From CAYWFP01 sp964457365 (lineage in GTDB: Bacteria > Planctomycetota > SZUA-567): a stretch of 64,000 bases of DNA. Each line of letters opens with the position of its first letter. The stretch's first letter is position 1. Below, one piece after another: positions 35,108-44,463 of this stretch. Position numbers and translations under genes: made by a program. The DNA is taken from the NCBI GenBank assembly GCA_964457365.1, contig CAYWFP010000009.1, forward strand, positions 1 to 64,000, in the 5' to 3' direction. The notes beneath the pieces are model-generated. The model was given only the letters and a program-made list of their open reading frames with translations, searched no databases and was not told the origin of the DNA.

Positions 35108-36739
35108 TCACGCCTGCGGATCGACGGTCGCCAGCGCCTCCTCGATACGCCGCAGCGTCCGGGCCTTTCCCAGCAGGCAGAGCGTCTCCCAGATCCCAGC
35201 CGAAACGGTACCGCCGGTGCAGGCCACCCGAAGCGGTTGGGCGACGTCGCCCATCTTCAACGCGCCGCTCTCGGCAAAGGCGGTGATCACGCGTTCGAGA
35301 ATATCCTCCGTCCAAGGTTCGATTTCCCGCAGCACCGGCAGGATCTCGTGCAGCACCTTCAGCCCCGCGCCGTCCTTCTTGAGCAGCACCTTCTTGATCG
35401 CCTTCTCCTGCAGTTGGATCGACTCGCCGAAGAAGTAACGCGTGTTCTCGACGAACTGCGGGACAGTCGGCATCTTCTCGCGCTGGCGCTCCAGGTCGGC
35501 CAGTCGTTGCAGCCACGCGTCGTCGAGTTCGGCCTCGGCCACGCCGTCGCGCCGCAACGCCTCGCGCACCAGCGGCAGCAACTCAGCGCCGGCCATGCGC
35601 ATGAGGTACTGCCCGTTCATCCATTCGAGCTTCTCGGGATTCATCTGCGCAGGTGAGGCGTTGACGCGCGCGAGGTCGAAGGCCTCGACCAGCTCCTCGC
35701 GAGTCATGATCTCCCGGTCGTCCCCGGGCGACCACCCGCAGAGAGCGAGGAAATTGAAGAGGCAGGCCGGCAGGATGCCTTTTTCGCGGAAGTCGCCGAC
35801 ATACGCGTCGCCGTCGCGCTTGGAATAGGGTTTTCCCTTCTGGTTGACGATCATGGGAAAATGTCCGTACCGCGGTGGCGTCTCGCCGAACGCCTTGTAG
35901 AGGAAGAGATGCCGGCAGGTGTTGTCGACGTGGTCGTTGCCACGAAGAATGTGCGTGATCTTCATGGTGATGTCGTCGCAGACATTGGCCAAATGAAAGA
36001 CCGGCGAACCGTCGGAGCGGACGATGACCAGGTCGCGCAGGCTGTCGAGCGGCTTCTCCAGCCGTCCGAGCACCATGTCGTCGAAGTAGACGTAGCGCCG
36101 CTTGAACTCGATACGGCCGACCCGGCGCTCGAAAACCTCGTGCACGTCGATGCCCTCGGCGGCGGTCTCGCCGGCATCGTCCTTGGCCTTGCGCATCAGC
36201 GCGGCGCCGTCGTGCACCTCCACGTCCTCGAGGTGAAATTTCAGTCCCGCCAGCGCGTTCCAGTTCATCGGCTCGGCGAAGCTCTGCCCCGATTTCCTGG
36301 AATAGGTGGTGTGAACCAGCGCCGTCTTCGTCGCGACCAAATCCCCCTGGCTGACGTCGAGGCTTACCGTCTCGCGCGGTTCGGTGACAAAGGACGGATC
36401 GAAGAGCGCCTCGGCCAGATGCAGTACCACCGGCCCGTCCGCTCCCAGTCGCCGGGCGAACCCCTTATCCTGCAGATAGGCGACCGATTTGCGGTGCCGC
36501 TCGATCTCCCGGCTCTGATAAAGCGGCTCCTCGTCGCAGTCGATCCCGAGCCACTCCAGAGCCTGCAGCAGCGTCTCGATCGCCTGCGGTGTCGAGCGTT
36601 CGAGATCGGTATCCTCGATCCGGAGCAGAAAGGCACCGCTTTCGTGACGCGCGAAGATCCAGTTGAAAATGGCAACGCGGATATTGCCGATGTGAACCTG
36701 CCCCGTGGGGCTGGGCGCGAAACGAACGCGCACGCTCAT
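35108..36739 (-). CDS. gltX: Glutamyl-tRNA synthetase
   Basis: 543 aa. Class I synthetase charging tRNA-Glu. HIGH-type motif PSPTGQVHIGNIRVAIFNW, LRIEDTD, and the KMSKS equivalent KPYSKRDGDAYVGDF, a variant of KLSKR. C-terminal anticodon-binding helices complete the chain. GGGAGA lies 6 nt before the ATG at 36739; a second ATG two codons upstream sits against the ribosome site. First gene of the gltX-pfkB-amidase group. The 285-nt gap upstream (36740-37024) has nothing clear beyond a TTGACC near 36875. Confidence 0.95.
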   Translation of the reverse strand: MSVRVRFAPSPTGQVHIGNIRVAIFNWIFARHESGAFLLRIEDTDLERSTPQAIETLLQALEWLGIDCDEEPLYQSREIERHRKSVAYLQDKGFARRLGADGPVVLHLAEALFDPSFVTEPRETVSLDVSQGDLVATKTALVHTTYSRKSGQSFAEPMNWNALAGLKFHLEDVEVHDGAALMRKAKDDAGETAAEGIDVHEVFERRVGRIEFKRRYVYFDDMVLGRLEKPLDSLRDLVIVRSDGSPVFHLANVCDDITMKITHILRGNDHVDNTCRHLFLYKAFGETPPRYGHFPMIVNQKGKPYSKRDGDAYVGDFREKGILPACLFNFLALCGWSPGDDREIMTREELVEAFDLARVNASPAQMNPEKLEWMNGQYLMRMAGAELLPLVREALRRDGVAEAELDDAWLQRLADLERQREKMPTVPQFVENTRYFFGESIQLQEKAIKKVLLKKDGAGLKVLHEILPVLREIEPWTEDILERVITAFAESGALKMGDVAQPLRVACTGGTVSAGIWETLCLLGKARTLRRIEEALATVDPQA

Positions 36740-37024
36740 ATGCATCTCCCGGAAACAAGGGCAATTTCGCAAATGCCGCAGAACTCGATCATATGGATCT
36801 GACGTTTCCTGTCCACCCCAAAGCCGTTTGCAGCACAAGCCCGAGGGCGACAAGGAGTTGCGTATGCGCCCGGTGTTGACCGCACTACATATGGTATTCG
36901 GCGGAAAAAGCGGCGGCATATCCCGTATTTTCTTCAAGGGTTCGTCCGGGCGCGACGATAGACAAAAAGGCCGTTCGTTAGGCGGGCGGCAAGCGAAGAC
37001 ACCTGGCCACCGGAAGGAGCGAAG

Positions 37025-37267
37025 ATGCCGCAGGTGATTCTCTGGACTCAAAACGATTGTCCCTTGTGCGAGCGCGTGAAAGCCTACTACGGCGCGGGCA
37101 ACTACACCGAGAAGAACGTGCTTGAGCTCGTCAGCGGGGACGAGCCCAACGACGAAGCGATGGCGCAGCTGGCCATGCAGGACATGCAGTTGCCGTTGAT
37201 CCAGATCGGCGAGACGTTCGCCGATGTCAACGAAATCCTGGCCAAGGCCGAAAGCGACGCCGCCTGA
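37025..37267 (+). CDS. Glutaredoxin-like protein
   Basis: 80 aa, one thioredoxin-fold domain. Redox motif DCPLC (Cys12, Cys15) in the position of the glutaredoxin CPYC, then a conserved LPLIQIGE (cis-Pro segment) and F-A-D-V-N-E. Probably a small dithiol reductase or an electron carrier. Strong GGAAGGAGCG ribosome site 5 nt before the ATG. Confidence 0.8.
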   Translation: MPQVILWTQNDCPLCERVKAYYGAGNYTEKNVLELVSGDEPNDEAMAQLAMQDMQLPLIQIGETFADVNEILAKAESDAA

Positions 37268-37290
37268 CTGCGGTCTAACCTGAAAATCGC

Positions 37291-37318
37291 TTGACCGCCG
37301 CGTCGACGGCTCTAGGCT
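37291..37318 (+). promoter_or_regulatory. Possible promoter for the HAD hydrolase
   Basis: TTGACC (37291-37296), 16-nt spacer, TAGGCT (37313-37318), 32 nt before the ATG at 37351. Confidence 0.4.
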
Positions 37319-37350
37319 AGTGGAACGGACAATCCGTGCAGGAGCCCTTC

Positions 37351-38085
37351 ATGGCCAAGCGTCCCTTGCGCGCCCTTTTCCTCGACGTGGACGACACCGT
37401 CTACAGCATCACCGAGTTCGCCCAGGCCGCCCGCCGCAACGCCATCCGCGCCATGATCGACGCAGGCGTCAATATGGAAGAAGGCGCTCTGATGAACGAA
37501 CTCGAGGAGGTGATCTCCGAGTTCAGTTCCAACCACGAGCACCACTTCGACAAGTTGATCTGCCGCCTGCCGCCGGAAGTCTACGCGGGCCAATCGCCGT
37601 TGATCCTCGTTGCCGCGGGAGTGGTGGCCTATCACCAGACCAAGTTCCGCGAGTTCGCTCCGTACGAGGACGCGATCGAGGTTCTACGCATCCTCAAGGA
37701 TCGCGGTCTGCTGCTGGGGATCATCACCGCCGGCGTGGCGATCAAGCAGGCCGAGAAGATCTACCGCCTGGGATTGCACAAACTCGTCTGTCCCACATAC
37801 ATTTACATCACCGACCTGCTGGGCATCAACAAGACCAATCCGAAGATCTTCCTGCGCGCCTGCCGCGAAGCCGGGGCCGAACCGCGCGAATGCATGTACG
37901 CAGGCGACAACCCCAGCGTCGACGTGGACGTTCCGGGCGAATGCGGCTTATATACCGTGCTCAGCCGCCGCAGCGGCAAATACATGGGCATCGAACCGGA
38001 CCGGACTCCCGATCACGTAGTGCATAACTTCTACGATCTTCTCGAAATCATCGACCAGGATTATCAGATCGCTCCCCGCCGGTAG
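37351..38085 (+). CDS. HAD-superfamily hydrolase
   Basis: 244 aa. Motif I FLDVDDTVYS (nucleophile Asp), motif II LLGIITAGV, motif III NKTNPKIF (Lys) and motif IV MYAGDNPSVDVD complete a HAD phosphatase core with a helical cap (~30-95). TIGR02253-like YjjG/Gph-type phosphatase of small phosphorylated metabolites; substrate unknown. CAGGAG ribosome site before the ATG at 37351; an in-frame GTG 15 nt earlier is unlikely. Confidence 0.85.
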   Translation: MAKRPLRALFLDVDDTVYSITEFAQAARRNAIRAMIDAGVNMEEGALMNELEEVISEFSSNHEHHFDKLICRLPPEVYAGQSPLILVAAGVVAYHQTKFREFAPYEDAIEVLRILKDRGLLLGIITAGVAIKQAEKIYRLGLHKLVCPTYIYITDLLGINKTNPKIFLRACREAGAEPRECMYAGDNPSVDVDVPGECGLYTVLSRRSGKYMGIEPDRTPDHVVHNFYDLLEIIDQDYQIAPRR

Positions 38086-38097
38086 CCGGCTTTCCCC

Positions 38098-38127
38098 TTG
38101 CTCCCGCGACCGCCTCTCTGCTAGGAT
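38098..38127 (+). promoter_or_regulatory. Possible promoter for the MEMO1-family gene
   Basis: TTGCTC (38098-38103), 18-nt spacer, TAGGAT (38122-38127), 32 nt before the ATG. Confidence 0.35.
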
Positions 38128-38159
38128 GAATCGGTCAGTCGCGGAAGAAGGAAACGGCG

Positions 38160-39392
38160 ATGAGCGCTCCACTGCCCCGGATACGGCCCGAGATCGACGC
38201 CTTGCCCACGCAGCACGAAGGCGAAGCCATCTTCGTGCTCTACGACACCTCCGGGCTCTCGCAGGCGCAGATCGGGGTCTCGCCGCCGCTGATGTTCGTG
38301 ACCATGCTTCTCGACGGCACCAATTCGGCGCTCGATATCCAGGACCGGTTCCGGCGCGAGAGTGGCGACCACCTCCCGGGCGAACAGATCCAATGCCTGC
38401 TCAAAGCGCTTGACAACGCCTTCTTTCTCGAAGGCGAACACTACGCCGGCTTTTACCGGCGCGTGCGCGAGGAATTCGAGAACAATCCGGTGCGCCCGAG
38501 TAACTCCGCGGGATCGGCCTACAGCGCGGATCCCGCCGAACTCGCCGCGGCGCTCGAAGCGATGCTCGAGGACGCGCCTCCCGACGAGGAGGTCGGCGAC
38601 GCCAACGGGCGCCCGCGCGGCGCCATCATCCCGCACCTCGATTACGCTCGCGGCGCTGCCGGATACGGCCAGGCATACCGGACGCTGGCGCAATATCCCC
38701 GGCCCGAGATAGTGCTGGTGCTGGGCACCGCGCACGCGCCAATGACACGGCGCTATGCAGTCTGCAACAAGGATTTCGACCTACCCGGCGGCGCGGTCCG
38801 CTGCGCCCGCGAAGCGGCCGATACACTGCTTCGACATTGCGCCGGAACCGCCGATTTCGCCGCCGACGTCTTCGTCCATCGCGGCGAGCATTCGGTGGAA
38901 CTGCAGGCGGTCTGGCTGCGGCACATCTGGGGCGAAGACATCGTCATCATCCCGGTGCTCGCCGAGGGCATGACCGAACTGATTCAGGAAGGCGAGGTGG
39001 TCGCCGAGCCCGAGGCCGAGGCACAGTTTGCCGTCTTCGCCGAAGCGGTGAACGAACTGGCGACGCGGCACGACATCTTCGTCCTCGCCAGCGCGGATCT
39101 CGCGCACGTGGGCCCGCGCTTCAACGATCCGGAGGCGATCAGCGAAGCGTTGCTGGCGCAGACCGAAGAAACCGACCGGCATTATCTCGCCGCGGTGGCC
39201 GCGGGCGACCCGGCCGCGGGGTTGGCCAGCCTCGCTCGACACGGCAACCGCTACCGGGTCTGCGGCTTCGGCAGCATCTACGCGCTTGGACGCATCCTGC
39301 CGGGCGTACGCGGACGCCTCCTGGGCTATCACCAAGCGGCCAGCCCCGAGATGCAGCAAGCGGTGACGTTCGCCTCGATGCTGTTCGGATAA
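38160..39392 (+). CDS. MEMO1-family protein (AmmeMemoRadiSam protein B) with N-terminal extension
   Basis: 410 aa. The MEMO1 domain occupies ~120-410: AIIPHLDYARG (the usual PHAGY site), LVLGTAHAPM, FVHRGEHSVELQAVWL, LASADLAHVGPRF and YHQAASPEMQQAVTFASMLF. MEMO proteins form a dioxygenase-like fold; bacterial members occur with an AMMECR1 domain protein and a radical SAM enzyme, neither of which is next to this gene. Residues 1-115 are an extra module (FVLYDTSGLSQAQIGVSPPL...LLDGTNSALDIQDRF) with a winged-helix or PqqD-like feel. AGAAGGAAACGGCG ribosome site. Confidence 0.85.
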   Translation: MSAPLPRIRPEIDALPTQHEGEAIFVLYDTSGLSQAQIGVSPPLMFVTMLLDGTNSALDIQDRFRRESGDHLPGEQIQCLLKALDNAFFLEGEHYAGFYRRVREEFENNPVRPSNSAGSAYSADPAELAAALEAMLEDAPPDEEVGDANGRPRGAIIPHLDYARGAAGYGQAYRTLAQYPRPEIVLVLGTAHAPMTRRYAVCNKDFDLPGGAVRCAREAADTLLRHCAGTADFAADVFVHRGEHSVELQAVWLRHIWGEDIVIIPVLAEGMTELIQEGEVVAEPEAEAQFAVFAEAVNELATRHDIFVLASADLAHVGPRFNDPEAISEALLAQTEETDRHYLAAVAAGDPAAGLASLARHGNRYRVCGFGSIYALGRILPGVRGRLLGYHQAASPEMQQAVTFASMLFG

Positions 39393-39431
39393 GCTGTTCC
39401 CGCTACGCCTCGGCAGTGCGATTCCGGAATA

Positions 39432-39460
39432 TTGACAACCGCGCAAGCCCCAACTATACT
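39432..39460 (+). promoter_or_regulatory. Strong sigma70 promoter for tRNA-Leu
   Basis: Consensus TTGACA (39432-39437), 17-nt spacer, TATACT (39455-39460). Expected start about 10 nt before the mature tRNA. Confidence 0.85.
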
Positions 39461-39477
39461 TCCTTTTACCACCCGAC

Positions 39478-39563
39478 GCCGAGGTGGCGGAATGGCAGAC
39501 GCAGTGGATTCAAAATCCACCGGGGTAACACCCATGAGGGTTCAAATCCCTCCCTCGGCACCA
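39478..39563 (+). tRNA. tRNA-Leu (anticodon CAA)
   Basis: 86 nt including encoded CCA. Acceptor stem GCCGAGG/CCTCGGC, anticodon stem GTGGA/TCCAC around loop TTCAAAA (anticodon CAA, reads UUG), a long class II variable arm, and T loop TTCAAAT. Layout resembles leuX. Confidence 0.96.
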
Positions 39564-39691
39564 CCTTTTCCACTTCCTCCTTGAATCGTCGCGATTTGAT
39601 CGCTGTTTTTGAATTCGCAACGACAAGTGGCAAGCGCAACGCCCTGCGTCGGGCAAGGAATGTCTTTCATGCGATCAGTTGAAAACACGAC

Positions 39692-40144
39692 TCAGGCGAA
39701 TTCGATTCCGTCGGTATAGTCGCCGATGGTCAGGCCCGGATACTCCGCGTCCAGCGGCTGGCCGAAGAGGGTGCAGTTCTCGAAGCGGACGCCTGCGACG
39801 GTGTGCTCGGGATCCTTGCCCCAGAGACGAATCGTCGGCTGGCAAGCCTGCCCGACGAAGGCGACGTTCCGGAAGCGAATATCGCGCAGGCTGCCGAATG
39901 TCTGACGCTTCATGAATTGATTGACCGTCGGCTCCAGCAGGATCACGTCCTTGCCGTCGCGCTCGGCCTGGACATGAACCGTGATCTTCTCGAGCAGAAC
40001 CTTCTCCATCCGGCAGTCCTCTCCGGCTTCGAAGCAGAAGGCCGGCGCGCAGCCGTCCCAGTCGCCGAAGCCGGTCTTGCTGACGGCATAGCCCAGATCG
40101 GACAACGGTTCGGATGGCGCGAACGTCTGCTCGGTCTCCGGCAT
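39692..40144 (-). pseudogene. C-terminal remnant of a GH28-like beta-helix enzyme
   Basis: 150 codons that read as the end of a polygalacturonase-like right-handed beta-helix: GDWDGCAPAFCFEAGEDCRM, then coil turns DIRFRNVAFVG and VAGVRFENCTLFGQP. The 300 or so N-terminal residues that family members carry are missing. The ORF starts at an ATG with AGGAGA 6 nt upstream, so a truncated peptide might be made, but the sequence just upstream belongs to another broken gene (40145-40550). Probably one half of a deletion scar. Confidence 0.6.
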
Positions 40145-40550
40145 AGAAGAATCTCCTGTTCTGGGGAATGCGCGCCGGATCGGGTTGCAGCCGCTCCTTG
40201 AAGGCCGGCCAGTCCTCGGCCGTCTTCAGCGTGTAATCAAGGTGGTGCGGGATGGAGCTTCTGTTCTTCCAGTCCTTGTGGACCACCCCGGCGCCGTCGC
40301 GGAAGATCCGGTATTCGTCGATCTCCTCGAGAGTCGTCTCCTCGAAAGCAGGGAACAGGCCGGCATTGTAGCCGATGGTGTCCCAGTGCGACTGGGTGCC
40401 GAAGAAGGCATGTTCCTCTTTCCGGTCTGCCGGGAAGCCCTCGTTCCGCCAACGCTCGTACGTCTCCGGCCAGGCCGTCCAGTGAATGGACGGCATGCGG
40501 TCGAACGTACCGTAGTGCATGATTTCGTGATAGAGTTCGCGGTTGGTCAT
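40145..40550 (-). pseudogene. N-terminal remnant of a UroD-superfamily gene
   Basis: About 130 codons matching the start of uroporphyrinogen-decarboxylase-like methyltransferase proteins: MTNRELYHEIMHYGTFDRMP, then WPETYERWRNEGFP, FPAFEETTLEEIDEYRIFRD and AEDWPAFKERLQPDPARIP. Sense stops there; the frame continues to 39675 only as a shadow of the beta-helix remnant, one frame off. The catalytic two-thirds of the gene are gone. GGAGCC ribosome site before the ATG at 40550. Confidence 0.6.
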
Positions 40551-40774
40551 GCCGGCTCCGATGGCAAGAAAAGAAGGTTGACCGCGTTATCGTATTCGTC
40601 TCACAGCGTCACGACGATTCGCATGAGCGTGGCCACTCTATATCGGAAGTTGCCCGTCCGTGCAAGGCTTGGCGCGAAAAGCCACCCGCCGAGCCGGAAA
40701 GGCAACCTTCAGACGATCACGCGATTTGGCGGGAGCCGTAATCGCCGCAATAGCCTTGCGAATTCGCTTTTGGC

Positions 40775-40805
40775 TTGACATATTCTCGGAAACGACTGGT
40801 ATACT
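40775..40805 (+). promoter_or_regulatory. Promoter for the large beta-helix gene
   Basis: TTGACA (40775-40780) and TATACT (40800-40805) with a long 19-nt spacer; TGGTAT at 40797-40802 gives 16. Leader of about 80 nt. The rest of 40551-40890 holds no gene. Confidence 0.55.
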
Positions 40806-40890
40806 TGATGTTTGTATTCTTCTGGTGTCGCGGGTGGACTCCGTGCGGAGCCGGCGGCGCGAAGCGCAGGCAAAATACGAGGATCGGATC

Positions 40891-42996
40891 ATGGCCCGGC
40901 TATACCAAGTAAAACCGTCGAAAACCTTTTACGTCTCGCCCGCAGGCAACGACAACTGGTCCGGCACCAAGGCCAAACCGACAGCCAAAGGCGACGACGG
41001 CCCATGGCGGACCGTCCAGCACGCGCAGATCATGATGCGCCGACTCAAGCAGCAGGGCCAGCTCAATGCCCCTGTCACCGTCTACATTCGCGAAGGCACC
41101 TACGAACTCCAGGCGCCGCTGACCTTCACCCCGGCCGACTCCGCGCCGGTCACCTACGCGGCATACAAGAACGAGGAACCGGTCTTTTCCGGCGGCAGGC
41201 GTATTACCGACTGGAAGACGACCACGGTCAACGGCAAGCGCGCCTGGGTGGCCGAGCTTCCCGAAGTGGCCCGCGGCGAATGGTTCTTCAACAGCCTCTA
41301 CGTCAACGGTCGCCGCCGCCAGCGTCCGTGCCTGCCGAAGAAAGGCCTGTTCCGCGTCGCCGAGGTGCCGGGCCAGCCGGAGTACTGCGGGTGGGGCAAG
41401 GGCGGGTACGATCGCTTCGCCCTCGAGAAGGGGCAGATGAAAAAGTATCGCAACCTGACCGACATCGAGATCGTCCTCTTTCACTTCTGGATCGACGAGC
41501 GTTTCCCCGTCGCCGCCTTCGACAGCAAGAGCGGCATGATCACGACGGCACGGAAGAGCAAAGCCCCGCTGACCGAAGCGCACGGGAACAAACTGGCCCC
41601 GTGCTACCTCGAGAACGTCCTCGAGGGATTGACCGAATCCGGGGAGTGGTATCTGGATCGCAGTGAGGGCAAGCTGTATTACATCCCCCTGAAGGGCGAG
41701 ACCATGAAGAACACCGAGGTGGTCGCGCCCAAGGCGTTGCAGCTTCTGCGCCTTCAGGGCAATCCCGGCCAGGACAAGCACGTGGAATGGCTCCGCTTCG
41801 AGGGATTGAACTTCGCCCATACCGACTGGGTCCAGCCCGGCAAGGAGGTGGAGCACCTGATGATGCCCTCGCTGGCCGATCCCGGGCGGGGCAATCACCG
41901 GTTCTACCGCAGGGGCCAGGCCTCGACCGGACAGGGCGCCTCGGACGTCCCGGGCGCGCTCTACCTCGAAGGCGCGCACAACTGCGAGATCGCCGACTGC
42001 CGCATCGCCGGCATCGGCTGGTACGGCGTCTCCCTCGCCGACGGTTGTCGCGGCAACCGCATCGTCGGCAACGAAATCGTCGACTGCGGCGCCGGCGGAA
42101 TCATCCTCGACGGGGCGACCCATGACGAGCCGGCGGCGCTGCGCACCGGCGAGAACCGCATCACCGACAATCATATCCACAGCCTCGGCCATGTCTTTCA
42201 CAGCGGCATCGGCGTTATCGGCATGCACACCTTCGGCAACGTCATCGCCCACAATCATATTCACGATCTTTACTACTCCGGCGTCTCCCTCGGCTGGGTA
42301 TGGGGCTACCGCGGCAGCATCGCCCGCGACAACCTGGTCGAGAAGAACCACATCCACGACCTCGGCAAGGGCAAGCTCTCGGACATGGGCGGCATCTACA
42401 CCCTGGGCGTGCAGCCGGGCACCGTGCTGCGCCATAACCTGATCCATGACGTGGAGAAGCTCAACTACGGCGCCTGGTGCATCTACCCCGACGAGGGCAG
42501 CAGCCACATCCTGATCGAGCAGAACATCTGCTACGACACCAACGGCGAGATCTTCCACCAGCATTACGGTCGCGAGAACGTGGTGCGCAACAACATCTTC
42601 GCCTTCGGCGGCGACTCGGTCCTCGCCCACGGCCGCGTCGACGCGGGGCACAAGGGGATGACCTTCGAGCGCAATATCTTTCTCACCGACGGCAAACCCA
42701 TCTTCAAGGGCGGCTACCACTGCCAGTTGCGCTGGAAAAACCAGCGGAGCGACCTGAACCTGATCTGGGACGTGAGCGGGAGCGAGCCGACCTACGTGGA
42801 CAACAACGGCGAGATCGGCTTTGCCGCCTGGCAAAAACTCGGCCACGACCATCACAGCCTGATCGCGGATCCGAAGTTCAGGAATTGGAAGAAGCGCGAC
42901 TTCGCGCTCGGCAAGGATTCGCCGGCCGGCGAAATCGGCTTCGAACCGATCGATCTCGCCGACGTGGGGCCGCGGCCGAAGAATAAACGCGACTGA
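40891..42996 (+). CDS. Right-handed beta-helix (pectin-lyase-like) protein
   Basis: 701 aa without signal peptide. Opens with the common PVC/Bacteroidetes start KTFYVSPAGNDNWSGTKAKP, then a PL6/GH-type N-terminal cap (PVTVYIREGTYEL). Many beta-helix coils follow from ~330, with repeated N-x-I-x-x-N-x-I-H motifs (ENRITDNHIHSLGHV, NVIAHNHIHDLYYSG, HNLIHDV, VVRNNIFAFGG). Family members are polysaccharide lyases, glycosidases or epimerases; catalytic residues cannot be named. Cytosolic location is unusual for this fold. GAGGATCGG ribosome site. Faces the convergent sulfatase gene. Confidence 0.8.
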   Translation: MARLYQVKPSKTFYVSPAGNDNWSGTKAKPTAKGDDGPWRTVQHAQIMMRRLKQQGQLNAPVTVYIREGTYELQAPLTFTPADSAPVTYAAYKNEEPVFSGGRRITDWKTTTVNGKRAWVAELPEVARGEWFFNSLYVNGRRRQRPCLPKKGLFRVAEVPGQPEYCGWGKGGYDRFALEKGQMKKYRNLTDIEIVLFHFWIDERFPVAAFDSKSGMITTARKSKAPLTEAHGNKLAPCYLENVLEGLTESGEWYLDRSEGKLYYIPLKGETMKNTEVVAPKALQLLRLQGNPGQDKHVEWLRFEGLNFAHTDWVQPGKEVEHLMMPSLADPGRGNHRFYRRGQASTGQGASDVPGALYLEGAHNCEIADCRIAGIGWYGVSLADGCRGNRIVGNEIVDCGAGGIILDGATHDEPAALRTGENRITDNHIHSLGHVFHSGIGVIGMHTFGNVIAHNHIHDLYYSGVSLGWVWGYRGSIARDNLVEKNHIHDLGKGKLSDMGGIYTLGVQPGTVLRHNLIHDVEKLNYGAWCIYPDEGSSHILIEQNICYDTNGEIFHQHYGRENVVRNNIFAFGGDSVLAHGRVDAGHKGMTFERNIFLTDGKPIFKGGYHCQLRWKNQRSDLNLIWDVSGSEPTYVDNNGEIGFAAWQKLGHDHHSLIADPKFRNWKKRDFALGKDSPAGEIGFEPIDLADVGPRPKNKRD

Positions 42997-43032
42997 CCGG
43001 CGTATTCCGTCTCGAAGATCCCGGAAAGCGCA

Positions 43033-44463
43033 TCAACCCTGCTGCGCGGCTTCCTGCGCGTCGGTCCAGGCCGGCGCGGCCAATCCCGCGTGATACTGAT
43101 ACCCCACCGGATGGCTGCGCCAGCGCGGATCAACCTTGACCTCGAGCGAAAAGAACGGATCGTCGGTCGCTTCGACATGGCGCCGTAATCGCGTCCGGTG
43201 CTCCTCGAGCGCCTTGCCGGAGGCGGGATCGTCCACGAGCGTGCGGGTCTCGCCCGGATCGTTCTCCAGGTCGTACAACTCCTCGCCGTCTCCCTCCAGG
43301 TACCGCGTATACTTGTATCTCGGCGTCCGGATCATGCGTCCGGGACTGATCGTATAGCCCCATTCGGAATACCACTCGCTGACGAGAAACTCGCGCGCTC
43401 CGGGATTCTTGCCCTCGAGCCAGGGACGCAGACTCATGCCCCATCGCTCCCCGGGCGCTGCGATCCCCGCGCAGTCGCAGAGCGTCGGCAGAAGATCCAT
43501 CAGGGAGACCAGCGGTTGCTCGACCAGGCGACCGCCACCACTGACGCCGGGGCCGGCGAAGATCAGCGGGATCCGCAGCGTCTCCTCGTAAAAGCTGACC
43601 TGCTTGGTGGCCATGCGGTGGCTGGCCATGCCGTCGCCGTGATCGGCATAGAAAACGATCAGCGTATTGTCGCGCCGCCCCGCCTTCTCGAGCGCGGCGA
43701 GAATGCGGCCGATCTGCTCGTCCACCATCTCGAGATAGTAGTAATACGCCGCGAGGTAGTGACGGTAATTCTCCTTGCTCCAGTTCGCCGCTTGGGCGAG
43801 ACGGTTGTGGCTGCAGCAGATATACTGCACCGGCAACGGCCTCTTCTCCAGGTCGTCGATCTCGAAGTTCGCCGGCAACTCCGGCAGCGGCCCGGGAATC
43901 GGCCGCTCGGCGTGCGGCCCGGCGTTGGCACCGACATAACCGCAGATGTTGTGCGGGTTGTTCAGGTCCGCGACCATCAGGAACGGCTTGTCAGGTGCGT
44001 TTTCGAGATACTCGATACACTGGCGCGTGGTGGCACGGTCGCGGAAAGTATCGTAATTCGGGCCGAGATGGTCGGGGATATCCCCGCCGCGTTCCTCGTC
44101 GTGCGGCACGACCCGAAATCCCCGGAGCGCACCGGCATCATGGGTCTTGCCGAAGTGGACGCAGTCGTAACCCGCTTCGGCGAAAAGCGACCCCAGCGTC
44201 GGCCAGTCCGGGGGAACGTTCGGCACCGCGAGCTGGCGCCCGTTCGAAGTGACGCCGGTCTGGTGCGGCAGACGCCCGGTCCAATACGCCGCGCGGGCCG
44301 GGAGGCACAGAGGACACGGCGTATAGCTGTTGGCGAAGCGCGCACCCGCGCGCGCCAACGCGTCGATATTCGGCGTTCTCGCATAGGGATCGCCATAGGC
44401 GCCCACCGCCCTCTGGGCAAGCTGATCCGCGCAGATCATCAGGATATCGGGATGATCGGACAT
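43033..44463 (-). CDS. Sulfatase (formylglycine-dependent), cytosolic form
   Basis: 476 aa. Type I sulfatase fold: metal site ILMICADQ, formylglycine motif CLPAR at Cys53-Arg57 in PCPLCLPARAAYWTGRLP, HFGKTHD, FYADHGDGMASH (metal site), and GRMIRTPRYKYTRYLEGDGE at the C-terminal domain. Cys53 needs conversion by a sulfatase-maturating enzyme, not in the window. No signal peptide. Probably removes sulfate from imported oligosaccharides, together with the adjacent beta-helix protein. AGGAGAATCCTC ribosome site. Confidence 0.92.
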   Translation of the reverse strand: MSDHPDILMICADQLAQRAVGAYGDPYARTPNIDALARAGARFANSYTPCPLCLPARAAYWTGRLPHQTGVTSNGRQLAVPNVPPDWPTLGSLFAEAGYDCVHFGKTHDAGALRGFRVVPHDEERGGDIPDHLGPNYDTFRDRATTRQCIEYLENAPDKPFLMVADLNNPHNICGYVGANAGPHAERPIPGPLPELPANFEIDDLEKRPLPVQYICCSHNRLAQAANWSKENYRHYLAAYYYYLEMVDEQIGRILAALEKAGRRDNTLIVFYADHGDGMASHRMATKQVSFYEETLRIPLIFAGPGVSGGGRLVEQPLVSLMDLLPTLCDCAGIAAPGERWGMSLRPWLEGKNPGAREFLVSEWYSEWGYTISPGRMIRTPRYKYTRYLEGDGEELYDLENDPGETRTLVDDPASGKALEEHRTRLRRHVEATDDPFFSLEVKVDPRWRSHPVGYQYHAGLAAPAWTDAQEAAQQG

